Shown here piece by piece: positions 63,688 through 64,000 of a stretch of 64,000 bases of DNA (positions within the stretch are counted from its first letter, which is position 1; each line of letters begins with the position of its first letter). The notes below the pieces were generated by a model, which worked only from the letters and a program-made list of their open reading frames with translations, was not told where the DNA came from and made no database searches. Location of the stretch: assembly GCA_900478215.1 (NCBI GenBank), contig LS483478.1:3658001-3722000 (forward strand). The letters run 5' to 3'. Source of the stretch: Salmonella enterica subsp. houtenae serovar Houten (GTDB taxonomy: Bacteria > Pseudomonadota > Gammaproteobacteria > Enterobacterales > Enterobacteriaceae). The position numbers and the translations under genes were made by a program.

Positions 63688-64000
63688 ATGGCAGAGAAAT
63701 TTATCCAACATACCGGCCTGGTTGTCCCACTGGATGCCGCCAACGTCGATACCGACGCCATTATCCCCAAGCAGTTTTTGCAGAAGGTGACGCGTACCGG
63801 TTTTGGCGCGCACCTGTTTAACGACTGGCGTTTTCTGGACGAACAGGGCCAGCAGCCTAATCCGGCATTCGTCCTGAACTTCCCGGAGTATCAAGGCGCG
63901 TCTATTCTGCTGGCGCGGGAAAACTTCGGCTGCGGCTCGTCGCGCGAACATGCCCCGTGGGCGCTGACCGACTACGGTTTTAAAGTAGTGATCGCGCCGA
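63688..64000 (+). CDS. leuD: Isopropylmalate isomerase small subunit (partial, 3' end outside window)
   Basis: First 104 codons of a protein usually about 201 residues long, cut by the window end. The start is preceded by AAGGAG. The N-terminus (MAEKFIQHTGLVVPLDAANV) and the swivel-domain active-site motif ENFGCGSSREHAPWAL are both visible. Last gene of leuABCD. Confidence 0.97.
   Translation, partial: MAEKFIQHTGLVVPLDAANVDTDAIIPKQFLQKVTRTGFGAHLFNDWRFLDEQGQQPNPAFVLNFPEYQGASILLARENFGCGSSREHAPWALTDYGFKVVIAP

Noticed and set aside
1..64000. CRISPR arrays, tRNA or rRNA genes, insertion sequences, prophage
   Set aside because: No regularly spaced repeats, cloverleaf tails, transposase frames or integrase genes were seen on either strand. 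Only REP-type repeats and the in-gene tandem repeats were found.

Overview
The window is a chromosomal segment of an enterobacterium, almost certainly Salmonella enterica. Gene order and protein sequences follow the Escherichia/Salmonella backbone from acnB through the pyruvate dehydrogenase operon, the nadC-ppdD-hofBC region, secA-secM, the complete division and cell wall (dcw) cluster and ilvIH-leuO to leuABCD, here in reverse orientation to the usual map. Features that favour Salmonella over E. coli are the GPH transporter plus GH43 glycosidase pair beside ampE and the secreted protein gene beside lpdA. No tRNA, rRNA, insertion sequence, prophage or CRISPR array was seen.

Layout. 1-5058: acnB (cut by the window edge), a DUF3300-DUF2950 pair of envelope proteins and a small secreted protein. 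5286-12565: lpdA, aceF, aceE and pdhR, encoding the pyruvate dehydrogenase complex and its repressor, with a PdhR operator. 12911-14571: a decayed, A+T-rich bacteriocin locus between pdhR and aroP, made of a Pyocin_S/HNH DNase toxin and a colicin-type immunity gene, both broken. 14776-18832: aroP with a TyrR box, then a sugar transporter and glycosidase operon. 18840-27346: ampE-ampD, nadC, ppdD-hofB-hofC, guaC, coaE-zapD-yacG. 27343-29359: a divergent LysR regulator and aldo/keto reductase, apparently an accessory insertion. 29393-33202: mutT, secA and secM. 33561-35069: an unrecognised, A+T-rich 502-residue protein with a heptad-repeat tract and a glycine-rich hydrophobic segment, sitting between secM and lpxC. 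35494-53480: lpxC and the whole dcw cluster back to mraZ, its MraZ boxes and its promoter. 54007-64000: cra, ilvH-ilvI, leuO, the leu leader peptide and attenuator, and leuABC with the start of leuD.

How it works together. The dcw genes are tightly packed, mostly with overlapping start and stop codons, and give peptidoglycan precursor synthesis (murE, murF, mraY, murD, murG, murC, ddlB) and the divisome (ftsL, ftsI, ftsW, ftsQ, ftsA, ftsZ), followed by lpxC for lipid A. secM senses export and sets secA translation. ilvIH, leuO and leuABCD make branched-chain amino acids, with leuO lying in an A+T-rich silenced region.

The two most notable regions are the bacteriocin ruin at pdhR-aroP, which occupies the same chromosomal site that I recall for the usp island of uropathogenic E. 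coli, and the unknown 502-residue gene next to secM. Both look horizontally acquired. Composition statements are by eye, because no computation could be run.
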